In this document: piece by piece, positions 14,805-23,341 of the stretch | Numbering within the stretch: position 1 is the stretch's first letter | Layout of the letters: every line of letters starts with the position of its first letter | NCBI GenBank assembly: GCA_002448975.1 | Contig: DKBO01000055.1 | Span: 22,268-62,028 of the forward strand | DNA from: Nitrospiraceae bacterium UBA6898 | GTDB taxonomy: Bacteria > Nitrospirota > Thermodesulfovibrionia > Thermodesulfovibrionales > UBA6898 | Direction of reading: 5' to 3' | DNA length: 39,761 bases | Program-made: the position numbers and the translations under genes | The notes under the pieces: model-generated | What the model was told of the DNA's origin: nothing | Databases searched by the model: none | What the model saw: the letters and a program-made list of their open reading frames with translations, nothing else

Positions 14805-16385
14805 ATGGATGTCAGGGATTATTATGATCAGCATATAAAGCAATATCTGCTTCTTGTCTACAAGAGGAAGCATATATTTGCCGGTTCAGCCATTCTCATT
14901 ACCTCGCTTTTCGTGCTGGCCTGCTATCTTCTTCCACTAAAGTATGAGTCAAAGACAACGGTCTTCATCGAAAAGAATGTCATCAACAGGCTCATGAAGG
15001 GTATTGCCGAGACGCCTTCCATCGAGGAGCGGCTGCGGGTGATTACCTATGCGATGACTAGCCGGACGCTCCTCCTCAAGGTCCTCGACGACCTCGGTAC
15101 CAATCTGGATCGGGCCAGTATAGAGGACCTTGTAGAAAAGCTGCAGGAAAACACCAAGATCACCATGAAGGAGACCATGAAAGAGACAGATCTCTTCATA
15201 GTCAGCTACATGGATCGTGACCCGAAATTTGCGATGAATTACGTGAACGCCCTTGTCAGGCGCTATATAGAGGAGAATATCGCCGAAAAACGGGAGGAGA
15301 CTTACGGAGCAAACAGGTTTTTCGACGAGCAGTTAACCTTTTTCAAGGAAAGGTTGGACAAGGCTGATGATAAGGTCATCCAGCTCCGGAAGGAGAAAGG
15401 TATCTTTGTCGTCATGGACGACCGCAAGGTCGTCGAAGAGCTGAAAAATGCGCAGGACGAGCTTGATGCGCTCAGGATCAAAAGAAGGGAGCTTGAGGCA
15501 AAAAAACTTACGATCAACAGGCAAATGAAAGAAGAGAAGCCCTATACGGTCGCGATCTATGGCGGCAGGTACGCCGACCCCCAGGAAAGGCTTGCCCTTC
15601 TGCAGAAGCAGCTGGATGAACTGCTGCTCCACTATACCCAGAACTACCCCGACGTTATCCGGGTCAGGGCCGAGATGGAGTCCCTTCAGGAGCAGTTGAA
15701 GCGACAGGAAAAAGGGGTCCCCTTGTCTGATGCCGGAACAGGCACCGCAGAAGTATCAACAGTCAATCCATCATATCAGCAGATCAGGGATGAGCTGCGC
15801 AAGACCGAACTTGAGCTTTCCGCTGTCACGGCGAGAGAGGAATACCTTTCCGCGCTTTCTGAAAGGAAGAAGGGTTATCTCAAAACCATGCCGACGGAGA
15901 AGAAGGCCCTGACTGACCTTGAAATGGAGCGGGATACCCTGAAAAAAATATATGAGGAACTTGTTTCGAGACAGGGCCAGGCTCAGGTTGCAAAGCATAT
16001 GGAGACGCAGGACAAGGCCACCACATTCAGGATCCTGGACCCGGCCATATTGCCGGATAAGCCGGTAAGTCCTGACAGACTGCGGATCATCCTTATGGGA
16101 ATTGCTGCCGGACTTGCCGGAGGAGCCGGCCTTACGCTTTTCCTCGACCGGGTCGACAGCTCGGTCAAGACCATCGATGCCTTGAAGGCCTTTAAGGTTC
16201 CGGTGCTGGCGACTATTCCGGCCATATACAAAGAGGAAGAGATGATAAAAAAGAGGAAGCAGGATATCAGGCTTGTGAAGATTGCCGCAGGCTACGTGAT
16301 TGTCATTGCGGGCATCGTTGTTATGGAAGCAATGAACCTGAAATATATCGACAGGGTCATCTCCGGGATCAGAAACATTTTTTGA
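14805..16385 (+). CDS. Chain-length determinant (Wzz/GumC-like) protein
   Basis: 526 residues. A membrane helix near residues 24-44 (IFAGSAILITSLFVLACYLL) follows the Wzz N-terminal part. A periplasmic domain with long coiled coils spans about 130-400 (EELKNAQDELDALRIKRREL, ALTDLEMERDTLKKIYEELV). A PDKPVSPDR motif then leads to a second helix (about 430-447, MGIAAGLAGGAGLTLFLDRV). A third hydrophobic segment lies at 490-508. The kinase is not fused but encoded separately downstream, as in many Gram-positive and exosortase-associated systems. It sets polymer length and links the exporter with the cytosolic kinase. The gene starts eight bases after the exporter stop. Confidence 0.9.
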   Translation: MDVRDYYDQHIKQYLLLVYKRKHIFAGSAILITSLFVLACYLLPLKYESKTTVFIEKNVINRLMKGIAETPSIEERLRVITYAMTSRTLLLKVLDDLGTNLDRASIEDLVEKLQENTKITMKETMKETDLFIVSYMDRDPKFAMNYVNALVRRYIEENIAEKREETYGANRFFDEQLTFFKERLDKADDKVIQLRKEKGIFVVMDDRKVVEELKNAQDELDALRIKRRELEAKKLTINRQMKEEKPYTVAIYGGRYADPQERLALLQKQLDELLLHYTQNYPDVIRVRAEMESLQEQLKRQEKGVPLSDAGTGTAEVSTVNPSYQQIRDELRKTELELSAVTAREEYLSALSERKKGYLKTMPTEKKALTDLEMERDTLKKIYEELVSRQGQAQVAKHMETQDKATTFRILDPAILPDKPVSPDRLRIILMGIAAGLAGGAGLTLFLDRVDSSVKTIDALKAFKVPVLATIPAIYKEEEMIKKRKQDIRLVKIAAGYVIVIAGIVVMEAMNLKYIDRVISGIRNIF

Positions 16386-16408
16386 TCCTGGCTCCTGAGG
16401 AGAGGTAA

Positions 16409-17233
16409 ATGGGAAGGATAGAGAAGGCACTGGAAGAGGCCTTAAAGAAGAAACGGGCTGAACAGCCGCTGCCGGTGGAGCTTTTGCCCGGAAACGGTTC
16501 CTCCGGCGATGCGGCTGACGGTCCTTCCGCTGTTGCTGAAAACCCCTACTTGGTGACGATCAATGACCCGCATTCGGTGATTGCCGAAGAATTCAGGAAA
16601 TTGAAGACAGCGGTCGTGGGACTCACCAAGCAGGCCGGTTTTCTTAATACCATCATGGTCACCAGCGCGCTTGGCGGAGAAGGGAAAAGCTTCACCGCCC
16701 TGAACCTTGCCGTTTCGATTGCCGAGGCATATGACCATTCGGTCCTCCTTGTGGATGCTGATCTGAGAAAGCCATCCCTGAACGAGTATCTCGGCATCGA
16801 AATGGGTCAGGGCATTGCGGACTGCATCGTTGACAACATAGATCTGGGTTCGGTGATAATCAGGACGGGCATCAACAAATTGTCTCTGCTGCCGGCAGGG
16901 AAAGGAGTGAAGAACCCTGTGGAGCTCCTTTCATCGTCGAGGATGAAAGAACTCTTTTTTGAGATGAAGCACCGTTATGCCGACCGATATGTTGTTATTG
17001 ATTCTCCTCCACTTCTCCCTTTTGCCGAGACCCAATCGCTCTGCTCCTGCATGGACGGCATCATCCTCGTTGTGCGACAGGAGATGACGCCGATACAGAG
17101 CATCAAAGACTCGCTGGCCCTGCTGCAGGACAAGCGTCTGCTTGGCATGGTATACAATGGCGTTGCTCCCGAGAGTCTCAATAGTCGATACAACTATTAT
17201 TACTATAACCGGTACCAAAAGCAGGTCCGGTAA
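16409..17233 (+). CDS. BY-kinase (CpsD/CapB-like), exosortase-associated
   Basis: 274 residues with a good ribosome-binding site (GGAGAGG). Walker A is GGEGKS at residues 89-94, Walker A' is LLVDADLRKPS (about 111-121) and Walker B is VVIDSPPLLP (about 194-203). The C-terminus has a tyrosine cluster, RYNYYYYNRYQ, the autophosphorylation tail of bacterial tyrosine kinases. Such kinases act at the inner face of the membrane with the chain-length protein encoded just upstream and cycle phosphorylation to control polymer export. The N-terminal EKALEEALKKK helix is typical of the PEP-CTERM version. All catalytic motifs are intact. Confidence 0.92.
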   Translation: MGRIEKALEEALKKKRAEQPLPVELLPGNGSSGDAADGPSAVAENPYLVTINDPHSVIAEEFRKLKTAVVGLTKQAGFLNTIMVTSALGGEGKSFTALNLAVSIAEAYDHSVLLVDADLRKPSLNEYLGIEMGQGIADCIVDNIDLGSVIIRTGINKLSLLPAGKGVKNPVELLSSSRMKELFFEMKHRYADRYVVIDSPPLLPFAETQSLCSCMDGIILVVRQEMTPIQSIKDSLALLQDKRLLGMVYNGVAPESLNSRYNYYYYNRYQKQVR

Positions 17234-17238
17234 GTCGG

Positions 17239-18462
17239 ATGTACGAAGAATTCTTCAGCCTCAGTGCAAAGCCTTTTGATCTCATACCCAACCCGTATTT
17301 TCTGTACCCCAGCAATACCCACAAGAAGGCGATGATCCATTTGGAATATGCTGTCAGGGAACGGGCGGGCTTTATCCTCCTGACCGGCGAGGTCGGGTCC
17401 GGCAAAACGACCCTGATCAAGGATCTCATCAAAAAGCTCGACAGGAAGGTCGTATTTGCCAAGGTGTTTAATACACGGGTAACGTCCGAAGAACTCATTG
17501 CGATGATCAACGACGACTTCGGGATCCCCGCGGGCGGCAAAAACAAGGCCCATCTGCTCCGGGATCTGTATCAGTTTCTCATAGAGCAATACGCGGCCGG
17601 AAATCAGGCGATGCTGATCATCGACGAAGCACAGAACCTTGACGCCGGCTCGCTCGAGGAGTTGCGGCTGCTCTCCAACCTCGAGACAGAAAGTGCCAAG
17701 CTCCTGCAGATCTTTCTGGTCGGCCAGCCCGAACTCAGGGATATCCTTGCCCAACCTTCCCTGCGACAGCTCTGTCAGAGGATATCCATACATTTCCATC
17801 TCGCCCCCCTTAATAGGGCGGAGACTGAAGCGTACATATTCCATCGGCTCGAAAAGGCAGGCAACAGAGCGGCCGTCTTTTTTTCGGCTGAGGCCTTTGA
17901 ATGTATCTATCATTACAGCAACGGCATACCGCGGTTGATCAATCTCCTCTGTGACTTCATCCTTCTTTCCCTTTTCGCTGACGAAAAGAGGGAGGTGGAC
18001 GAAGAGATGGTACAGGATATTGTCGGTGAACTCGAGATCATACAACCACACATCTATGGGGAAGTTCCAGGAGGTGGTGAGATATCTCAGGCCGGACAGG
18101 GCGCCCGATATCTGCAGGAGCTCGCACTCATGGTGAAGACCATGCGGGGCAATATTGAACTGCTTCATCGGGAATCGTCTTTGGCTAATCCTGTTGCCCT
18201 ATCGGGGATCAGCAAACGCCTAGACATTCTGGAAGGGGTCTTTCGGGAGCACCTCGAAAGAAATGGACTGTTGCTGAAAGAGATCAGCGATGCAATAAGG
18301 GGCGGCAGCAGTATCAGAGGCCGGGAAAACAGTGCCGGCAGCAGCAGGACTATTCCTCTGTGCGATGAGAGGACTAAACCCCCTCTTGTCAGTATCACCA
18401 CAAAAAAAACGGCTCAGAAGGAAAAGGGACTGCTGAGAAGGATATTCCGTGTGGGATCATAA
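17239..18462 (+). CDS. ExeA-like AAA ATPase, exosortase-associated
   Basis: 407 residues, starting five bases after the kinase stop. The first 270 residues match the ExeA/GspA-like ATPase of PEP-CTERM loci: FFSLSAKPFDLIPNPYFLYP at the start, Walker A GEVGSGKTT (50-58), Walker B LIIDEAQNL (about 129-137), the sensor region LLSNLE and GQPELRD, and RLINLLCDF. The last 120 residues are of low similarity to anything I know, with a helical stretch and a basic, Ser/Gly-rich tail. The protein is probably cytosolic or bound to the inner membrane through partners and may drive export assembly. It is the last gene before a 334-base gap, so transcription may end here. Confidence 0.9.
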   Translation: MYEEFFSLSAKPFDLIPNPYFLYPSNTHKKAMIHLEYAVRERAGFILLTGEVGSGKTTLIKDLIKKLDRKVVFAKVFNTRVTSEELIAMINDDFGIPAGGKNKAHLLRDLYQFLIEQYAAGNQAMLIIDEAQNLDAGSLEELRLLSNLETESAKLLQIFLVGQPELRDILAQPSLRQLCQRISIHFHLAPLNRAETEAYIFHRLEKAGNRAAVFFSAEAFECIYHYSNGIPRLINLLCDFILLSLFADEKREVDEEMVQDIVGELEIIQPHIYGEVPGGGEISQAGQGARYLQELALMVKTMRGNIELLHRESSLANPVALSGISKRLDILEGVFREHLERNGLLLKEISDAIRGGSSIRGRENSAGSSRTIPLCDERTKPPLVSITTKKTAQKEKGLLRRIFRVGS

Positions 18463-18796
18463 ACGCTTTTTCCTCTGCTCGGACGACAAGACGGTGAAAG
18501 CACAGTACTATCCCTGTTCCAGGTCCCGGGGAATGCAGCAAGGGACCAAGAGGAGAAGTACAGGATCTGTTGTTAAGGCTTGTTTGCCTCTGTGTCGGTA
18601 AAAGGGTCCGGAAACGGTTGAAAAGATGCAAACGGACCATACAGGAGAATTATCATGCCTGCTCAGAAGCGTTTATGTAACTGAGCCGGCGGAGCTGCGC
18701 CTGGCAGTGGATTAGTTTTCTTTACAATGATTTATGGTAAGACCGTCATCACTGCATTGTTCAGAGACACATATCTCTTCATGAGGTAAACAGAGA
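18463..18796. other. Intergenic gap with inverted repeats and a ten-codon open frame
   Basis: No normal gene. Two inverted repeats are present: GGTCCC/GGGACC (about 18523-18548) and GGTCCG/CGGACC (about 18606-18637). At 18655-18684 an ATG with AGGAG seven bases upstream opens a nine-residue frame (MPAQKRLCN) that ends in TGA. No clear promoter or T-tracted terminator is seen. Confidence 0.4.
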
Positions 18797-20029
18797 TTGC
18801 TTAGCTTATCTTCATTGACCCTCTTCTTTCTGGCGCTCTCTTTGACCACAACGGCGCTCATTGCCGATGCTGCTGATTTCGAGCTTACCCCATCTCTCTC
18901 TTTGAGCGAGGAGTATGACGACAACATATTCTTGAGCAAGAGCGACAAGGAGGACGATTTTATCACCCGGGTAGTGCCCGAGATCGTCATGAAATATAGA
19001 ACAACCTTTTGGGATTGGGCAATTAAGGGCGCTGCTGATTACCGGTATTATGCGAGGCGAACGCAGTCCGATAAAATTGCTCCCTTCCTCGATGCAAAGG
19101 GTAAGATCGAGCTGCTGAAAGAACGACTTTTTCTTGATCTCAGTGATTCCTATCAAAGGACCTCCCTAAGTCTCGCAACGGATTTCACCCAAGTAAGTCT
19201 GTCGCAGGATCAGTCTGACAGGAATGTCTTTAACGCAAGCCCCTATGTCCTGCTCAGGCCTTCGTCCCTGATTACCATCAAGACCGGCTATACCTATGCA
19301 AATATCTGGTATAAGGACCCGGAAGCAGTGAACAAGACAGGGCATACAGGTTATGTGGAGGCCACCTATGAACTTTCGCCCAAGGTCGTGCTGACTGCCG
19401 GCTATCGGTACACCTACGAAGACAGTGACCTGAATACCTTAAACAAGCATGATGTTTATGCCAGTTCTCGGTATGAATATGCAGAAGGTTCCTTTGCAGA
19501 GGCAAAGGTTGGAAACAGCTGGCTTGATTATAACGGAGGAAACAGTTTCAGCAAACCGACATGGAATGCAGCACTGCACCATACTTTTCCTCTGCTGACG
19601 CTGGACTTGGCGACTTCGCAGGATTATCAGGAAGACCCTATGGGCTCTCTCAGCCTGACCACGAATTATTCCGTGGGGATCAGGAAGGAGCTCAAAAGGG
19701 CGAGAATCGGCCTTATAGGCTTTCTTCGTGAGTATGATGAGCAGGACACCGGGGTGAAGACAAAAAACTACGGTGCTACAGCTGATCTCTCCTATGAGAT
19801 CGCGACGAAGACCAACGGGAAATGCTGGTTCACGGTGGAAAGGCTCAAAGATGAAGAGGAGGATGATACGACCAGGAGATACACACTCAAGCTCCAGCTC
19901 GAACATGCGATCTATAAAAACGTACTCCTTACCCTCATGTACCAGCGTACGGACTCCCGTTCCTCAGAGATTGAAGCGAATGAATATACGGCAAACAGGG
20001 TTATGGCCGGGCTCAGAATTGACTTTTAG
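18797..20029 (+). CDS. Exosortase-associated outer-membrane beta-barrel protein
   Basis: 410 residues from a TTG start at 18797; an in-frame stop lies just upstream and no later ATG keeps the signal peptide. Residues 1-25 form a signal peptide (SLTLFFLALSLTTTALIADA). The mature protein is a string of amphipathic beta strands with alternating aromatic and polar residues (FELTPSLSLSEEYDDNIFLS, YELSPKVVLTAGYRYTYEDS, ATDLSYEIATKTNGK) and ends in Phe (AGLRIDF), the usual C-terminal signal for barrel insertion. The family is found in PEP-CTERM/EpsH loci between the ATPase and the deacetylase, as here. It likely forms the outer-membrane passage for the polymer. Confidence 0.85.
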   Translation: MLSLSSLTLFFLALSLTTTALIADAADFELTPSLSLSEEYDDNIFLSKSDKEDDFITRVVPEIVMKYRTTFWDWAIKGAADYRYYARRTQSDKIAPFLDAKGKIELLKERLFLDLSDSYQRTSLSLATDFTQVSLSQDQSDRNVFNASPYVLLRPSSLITIKTGYTYANIWYKDPEAVNKTGHTGYVEATYELSPKVVLTAGYRYTYEDSDLNTLNKHDVYASSRYEYAEGSFAEAKVGNSWLDYNGGNSFSKPTWNAALHHTFPLLTLDLATSQDYQEDPMGSLSLTTNYSVGIRKELKRARIGLIGFLREYDEQDTGVKTKNYGATADLSYEIATKTNGKCWFTVERLKDEEEDDTTRRYTLKLQLEHAIYKNVLLTLMYQRTDSRSSEIEANEYTANRVMAGLRIDF

Positions 20030-20053
20030 CATTCGACAGCTAACCGGTTCACA

Positions 20054-20148
20054 AGCTATCAGTCTATCCAGCTTGTCAGCGAGTCAGCTTGTCCGCTTAC
20101 CAGCTATCCCGATTGCGAGCTTGTTCGCTTGCCTGCTTGCTAGCTTAC
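20054..20148. repeat. Degenerate short repeats (AGCTTGTYMGC and AGCTATC)
   Basis: The gap between the barrel and deacetylase genes is filled with imperfect repeats: AGCTTGTCAGC at 20070, AGCTTGTCCGC at 20086, AGCTTGTTCGC at 20118, AGCTATC at 20054 and 20102, then GCTTGCCTGCTTGCTAGC up to 20144. Spacing is irregular, so it is not a CRISPR. Origin is unknown. Confidence 0.7.
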
Positions 20149-20152
20149 TAAA

Positions 20153-21028
20153 ATGTTAAACGCTCTTACTGTAGACGTCGAGGATTATTTCCATGTCACT
20201 GCATTCGAAAAGTATGTAGACAGGGACTCCTGGGATGCCTGTCCGCTCAGGGTGGAGACGAATACGAAGAAAACACTGGACCTTCTGGATGAATATTCAA
20301 TAAAGGCGACGTTTTTTGTACTGGGATGGGTCGCGGAAAAATGTCCGGCACTTGTTCAAGAGATCCATGGAAGAGGACACGAGATCGCCTGCCACGGATA
20401 CGGGCATGAGCTTGTTTATCGGATCGGGCCGGACAGATTCAGGCAGGACCTTCGAAAAGCTAGAAATATCCTCGAAGCAATAATATCCGACAAAGTGCAT
20501 GGGTACAGGGCGCCGAGCTATTCCATTACAAAAGATTCACTCTGGGCATTCGATACACTCATTGAAGAGGGATTTTCCTACGACTCCAGCATCTTCCCTG
20601 TTCTGCACGACATCTATGGCATCCCCGGAGCGAGGCGCTTCCCCTACGAGGTGATGACGGAAAACGGAACTATCAGGGAATTCCCTCTTTCGACCATTGA
20701 GATAGCCGGCTACCGTCTTCCCGTGGCAGGAGGAGGATACCTCCGCCTCTACCCCTTGTGGCTGACCCAAAAAGCAATATGCCATATAAACAACATTGAG
20801 AAGCAGCCGGCAATCGTTTACTTCCACCCCTGGGAGATCGATCCTGAACAGCCGAGGATAAAGGCATCCCTCAAGTCGAGGTTCAGGCATTATCTGAATC
20901 TGGGGCGAACAGAGACACGGCTGCGCAATCTGCTCAAGGGCCTTAAATTTGGCACTATGGCAGACTTGATAGGCACCTGCCCTTCTCAGGAGATCCGCAC
21001 TATAGCTCAGAATATTCCTGCTTCATGA
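20153..21028 (+). CDS. Polysaccharide deacetylase (NodB fold), exosortase-associated
   Basis: 291 residues. The NodB-type signature is complete: DVEDYFHV at residues 8-15 gives the catalytic and metal-binding acidic residues, HGYGH at 81-85 supplies the two metal His residues, and RAPSYS at 119-124 is the conserved third motif. A FHPWEID motif near 225 provides a further active-site His. These enzymes remove N- or O-acetyl groups from polysaccharides. The family version with DVEDYFHV is the one found in PEP-CTERM loci. There is no signal peptide, so it probably acts on lipid-linked intermediates in the cytosol. The stop overlaps the next start (ATGA). Confidence 0.9.
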   Translation: MLNALTVDVEDYFHVTAFEKYVDRDSWDACPLRVETNTKKTLDLLDEYSIKATFFVLGWVAEKCPALVQEIHGRGHEIACHGYGHELVYRIGPDRFRQDLRKARNILEAIISDKVHGYRAPSYSITKDSLWAFDTLIEEGFSYDSSIFPVLHDIYGIPGARRFPYEVMTENGTIREFPLSTIEIAGYRLPVAGGGYLRLYPLWLTQKAICHINNIEKQPAIVYFHPWEIDPEQPRIKASLKSRFRHYLNLGRTETRLRNLLKGLKFGTMADLIGTCPSQEIRTIAQNIPAS

Positions 21029-22212
21029 ATGTACTGATCATTGATGAGGAGATTCCCTGGCCGCTTAATACCGGTAAGAGGATCAGAACATACAACCTGG
21101 TGAAGCGCCTCCAGAAAGATCACCAAATCACCTATCTCTGTTATGGTGATCAGGCTACTGGGTTGCCCGGCTGTCCTAACGTGACTCTGATTGCACTGCG
21201 AAGTCCGGTGCTGGAGCAGAAAGGGATTCGCTTCTATGGCTCTCTGGTGACGAATCTCTTTTCATCAAGGCCGTACATTGTAGCCAGACATTATTCGCAG
21301 GTTCTGGAAAACAAGGTCCTTTCTCTAATTGCCGGCAGCAAGCTCGCTCTGGTTCATTGCGAGTGGCTGCCTTACACCGAGAGCATTCGCAGTCTGTTGG
21401 GTAAGTTGCCTGCTGTGCTTTCAGCTCACAATGTCGAGGCTCAGATTTGGGAGCGCTACTATCAGGCGGAGAAGAATCCTCTAAAAAAATACTACATCAA
21501 TCACCAATGGAAGAAGCTAATGAAGTACGAAGCCGTAGCTCGTGAATATACTATCGTCTCGACCGTCTCAGAGCCTGACCGGGATATTTTTGTCAGAGAC
21601 TACGGATGCAAACGGGTGGTGGTCGTTCCCAATGGCGTTGATGAGCAATATTTTGCTCCGATGAAGGTAGAGATAAAGCCCGGAAGCATGGTCTTTACGG
21701 GTTCGATGGACTGGCGGCCAAACCAGGATGGCGTCAAGTATTTCATCGAAGAGGTTTTCCCACTGATAAGACGGCGCATTTTCAATGCTACCTTTGCTGT
21801 GGTCGGCAGAAAACCTCCTGAATGGTTGATTCATCTTGCGGGCCGGGTTGAAGGTGTGACAATTACCGGCACGGTTCCTGATGTGCGCCCCTACATTGCC
21901 GACAGTGTTCTCTATGTTGTACCCTTGCGCGTCGGCAGCGGCTCGCGCCTTAAAATCCTCGAGGCCCTGGCTATGTCCAAGACGGTTCTTTCGACTACTG
22001 TTGGTGCAGAGGGTTTGGCCGTAGAAGACGGAAAACAGATTCTGCTGAGGGATAAACCGCAGGATTTTGCTGATGCAGCGTGCGAAGTCCTGGCTGAACC
22101 AAATAGGTATATTTCTTATGGATCTGCTGGTCGAACCTTAATTCTTCAGTCTTACACATGGGATGCCATTGCCAAGGTCATGGCACGCGTTTGGCAGAGC
22201 GCCTGTGTCTAA
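21025..22212 (+). CDS. Glycosyltransferase family 4, Stp1-like
   Basis: 395 residues, start overlapping the deacetylase stop by four bases. N-terminal IPWPLNTGKRIRTYNLVKRL is typical of sugar transferases associated with PEP-CTERM/EpsH loci. The GT-B fold is indicated by VVPNGVDEQYF (about 200), VFTGSMDWRPNQDGVKYFIE, then PLRVGSGSRLKILEALAM, where the E of the EX7E-like region binds the donor nucleotide sugar. It adds a sugar to the lipid-linked repeat unit in the cytosol. Donor and acceptor are unknown. The next gene overlaps by eight bases. Confidence 0.85.
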   Translation: MNVLIIDEEIPWPLNTGKRIRTYNLVKRLQKDHQITYLCYGDQATGLPGCPNVTLIALRSPVLEQKGIRFYGSLVTNLFSSRPYIVARHYSQVLENKVLSLIAGSKLALVHCEWLPYTESIRSLLGKLPAVLSAHNVEAQIWERYYQAEKNPLKKYYINHQWKKLMKYEAVAREYTIVSTVSEPDRDIFVRDYGCKRVVVVPNGVDEQYFAPMKVEIKPGSMVFTGSMDWRPNQDGVKYFIEEVFPLIRRRIFNATFAVVGRKPPEWLIHLAGRVEGVTITGTVPDVRPYIADSVLYVVPLRVGSGSRLKILEALAMSKTVLSTTVGAEGLAVEDGKQILLRDKPQDFADAACEVLAEPNRYISYGSAGRTLILQSYTWDAIAKVMARVWQSACV

Positions 22213-23341
22213 ACCCATCGGCGTCATGCACTTGCGTGCCAGCAATTTTATCGGCGGGCCGGAGAAACAAATACTGGAGCATTTTGCTCGTCTGGACACG
22301 GGACGGTTCCGGCCCATTCTCGGGACTTTTGTTGAGGCACGCGATTTAGACCCGTTTGGCGACGAGGCGGTGAAACGCGGCTTTCGCTGCACTCGCTTCC
22401 CATCACTGTCGCCGGTCAATCCCAGCAACATTCTGCAGATTGCCCGGGTACTGAAAAAGGAGAAGATAGCCATTCTCTGTACCCACGGCTATAAACCAAA
22501 CGTGTTAGGTTTCTGTGCTGCCAAATTATGCGGCGTGCTTACAGTTGCTATCTCACGCGGCTGGACAGGGGAAAGTCCGAAGGTCGGTTTTTATGAGTTT
22601 CTCGATCGGCGATTTCTGAGCAGGGTCGATCACGTCGTCGCTGTCTCTATTGGCCAAAAGAATAAAATTGTTTCAACCGGTGTTTTGCAGAAACGGGTTT
22701 CAGTTATTCATAACGCAATTAATCTTGATGACTGCCAGTCGGCAGGTTCGACAAGGATCAGGCAGGAGTTGGGTATTCCGGCAGATGCTCTGCTGGTAGC
22801 CTCTGCAGGGCGACTCTCTCCGGAAAAGAACTACTCTGCAATGATAGATGTTGCAAAGCACGAGATACTGAAGAATTCTTCAGTTTACTTCGCAATTTTC
22901 GGCGATGGAGTCCTCCGCAAAGGCCTTGAACAGCGCATCAGGGATGTCGGACTCGATGGAAGGTTTTTTCTGCCGGGATTCCGCAGTGATCTGCAGGCTG
23001 TTATGAATGAAATCGACATCTTCATGCTTCCATCTTTAACTGAGGGTCTTCCCAATGTCGCCCTCGAAGCTTTTGCTGCCCGTAAGCCAATTGTTGCCAC
23101 TGCTGTGGGTGGGACACCCGAAGTGGTTCAGGACGGCATATCCGGCTTTCTGACAACGCCTGGCAACATTTCGGCAATGGCTGAAAGTATTCTGAAACTG
23201 GCTGGAGATCCGGCTTTGCGCCGGGACATGGGCGTGGCAGGGTATCGTTATGCCGCAGAACAGTTCGGATTTGAGGCCCAGACAAGAAAATATGAGGAGC
23301 TGTATGAGACCGTTTATAACAATCGTCATGCCCGTCCGTAA
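22205..23341 (+). CDS. Glycosyltransferase family 4
   Basis: 378 residues from a GTG at 22205 that overlaps the preceding stop (GTGTCTAA). An ATG at 22163 would add a poorly conserved 14-residue leader that reads over the end of the previous gene, so the GTG is preferred: the protein then begins SKPIGVMHLRASNFIGGPEK, the usual start of GT4 enzymes. Donor-site motifs are present: VIHNAINLDD, ASAGRLSPEKNY, FFLPGFRSDL and LPSLTEGLPNVALEAFAARK (the E(x)7E region). It is a retaining transferase expected to extend the repeat unit. It overlaps the next gene by 38 bases. Confidence 0.85.
   Translation: MSKPIGVMHLRASNFIGGPEKQILEHFARLDTGRFRPILGTFVEARDLDPFGDEAVKRGFRCTRFPSLSPVNPSNILQIARVLKKEKIAILCTHGYKPNVLGFCAAKLCGVLTVAISRGWTGESPKVGFYEFLDRRFLSRVDHVVAVSIGQKNKIVSTGVLQKRVSVIHNAINLDDCQSAGSTRIRQELGIPADALLVASAGRLSPEKNYSAMIDVAKHEILKNSSVYFAIFGDGVLRKGLEQRIRDVGLDGRFFLPGFRSDLQAVMNEIDIFMLPSLTEGLPNVALEAFAARKPIVATAVGGTPEVVQDGISGFLTTPGNISAMAESILKLAGDPALRRDMGVAGYRYAAEQFGFEAQTRKYEELYETVYNNRHARP

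Noticed and set aside
15771..16430. 219-codon minus-strand open frame
   Set aside because: Shadow of the chain-length gene, which has complete family motifs on the other strand.
17203..18168. 321-codon minus-strand open frame
   Set aside because: Antisense of the ExeA-like ATPase, whose Walker motifs are intact on the plus strand.
20054..20148. CRISPR array
   Set aside because: Repeat words are only 7-11 bases, degenerate and irregularly spaced, with no spacers or cas genes.
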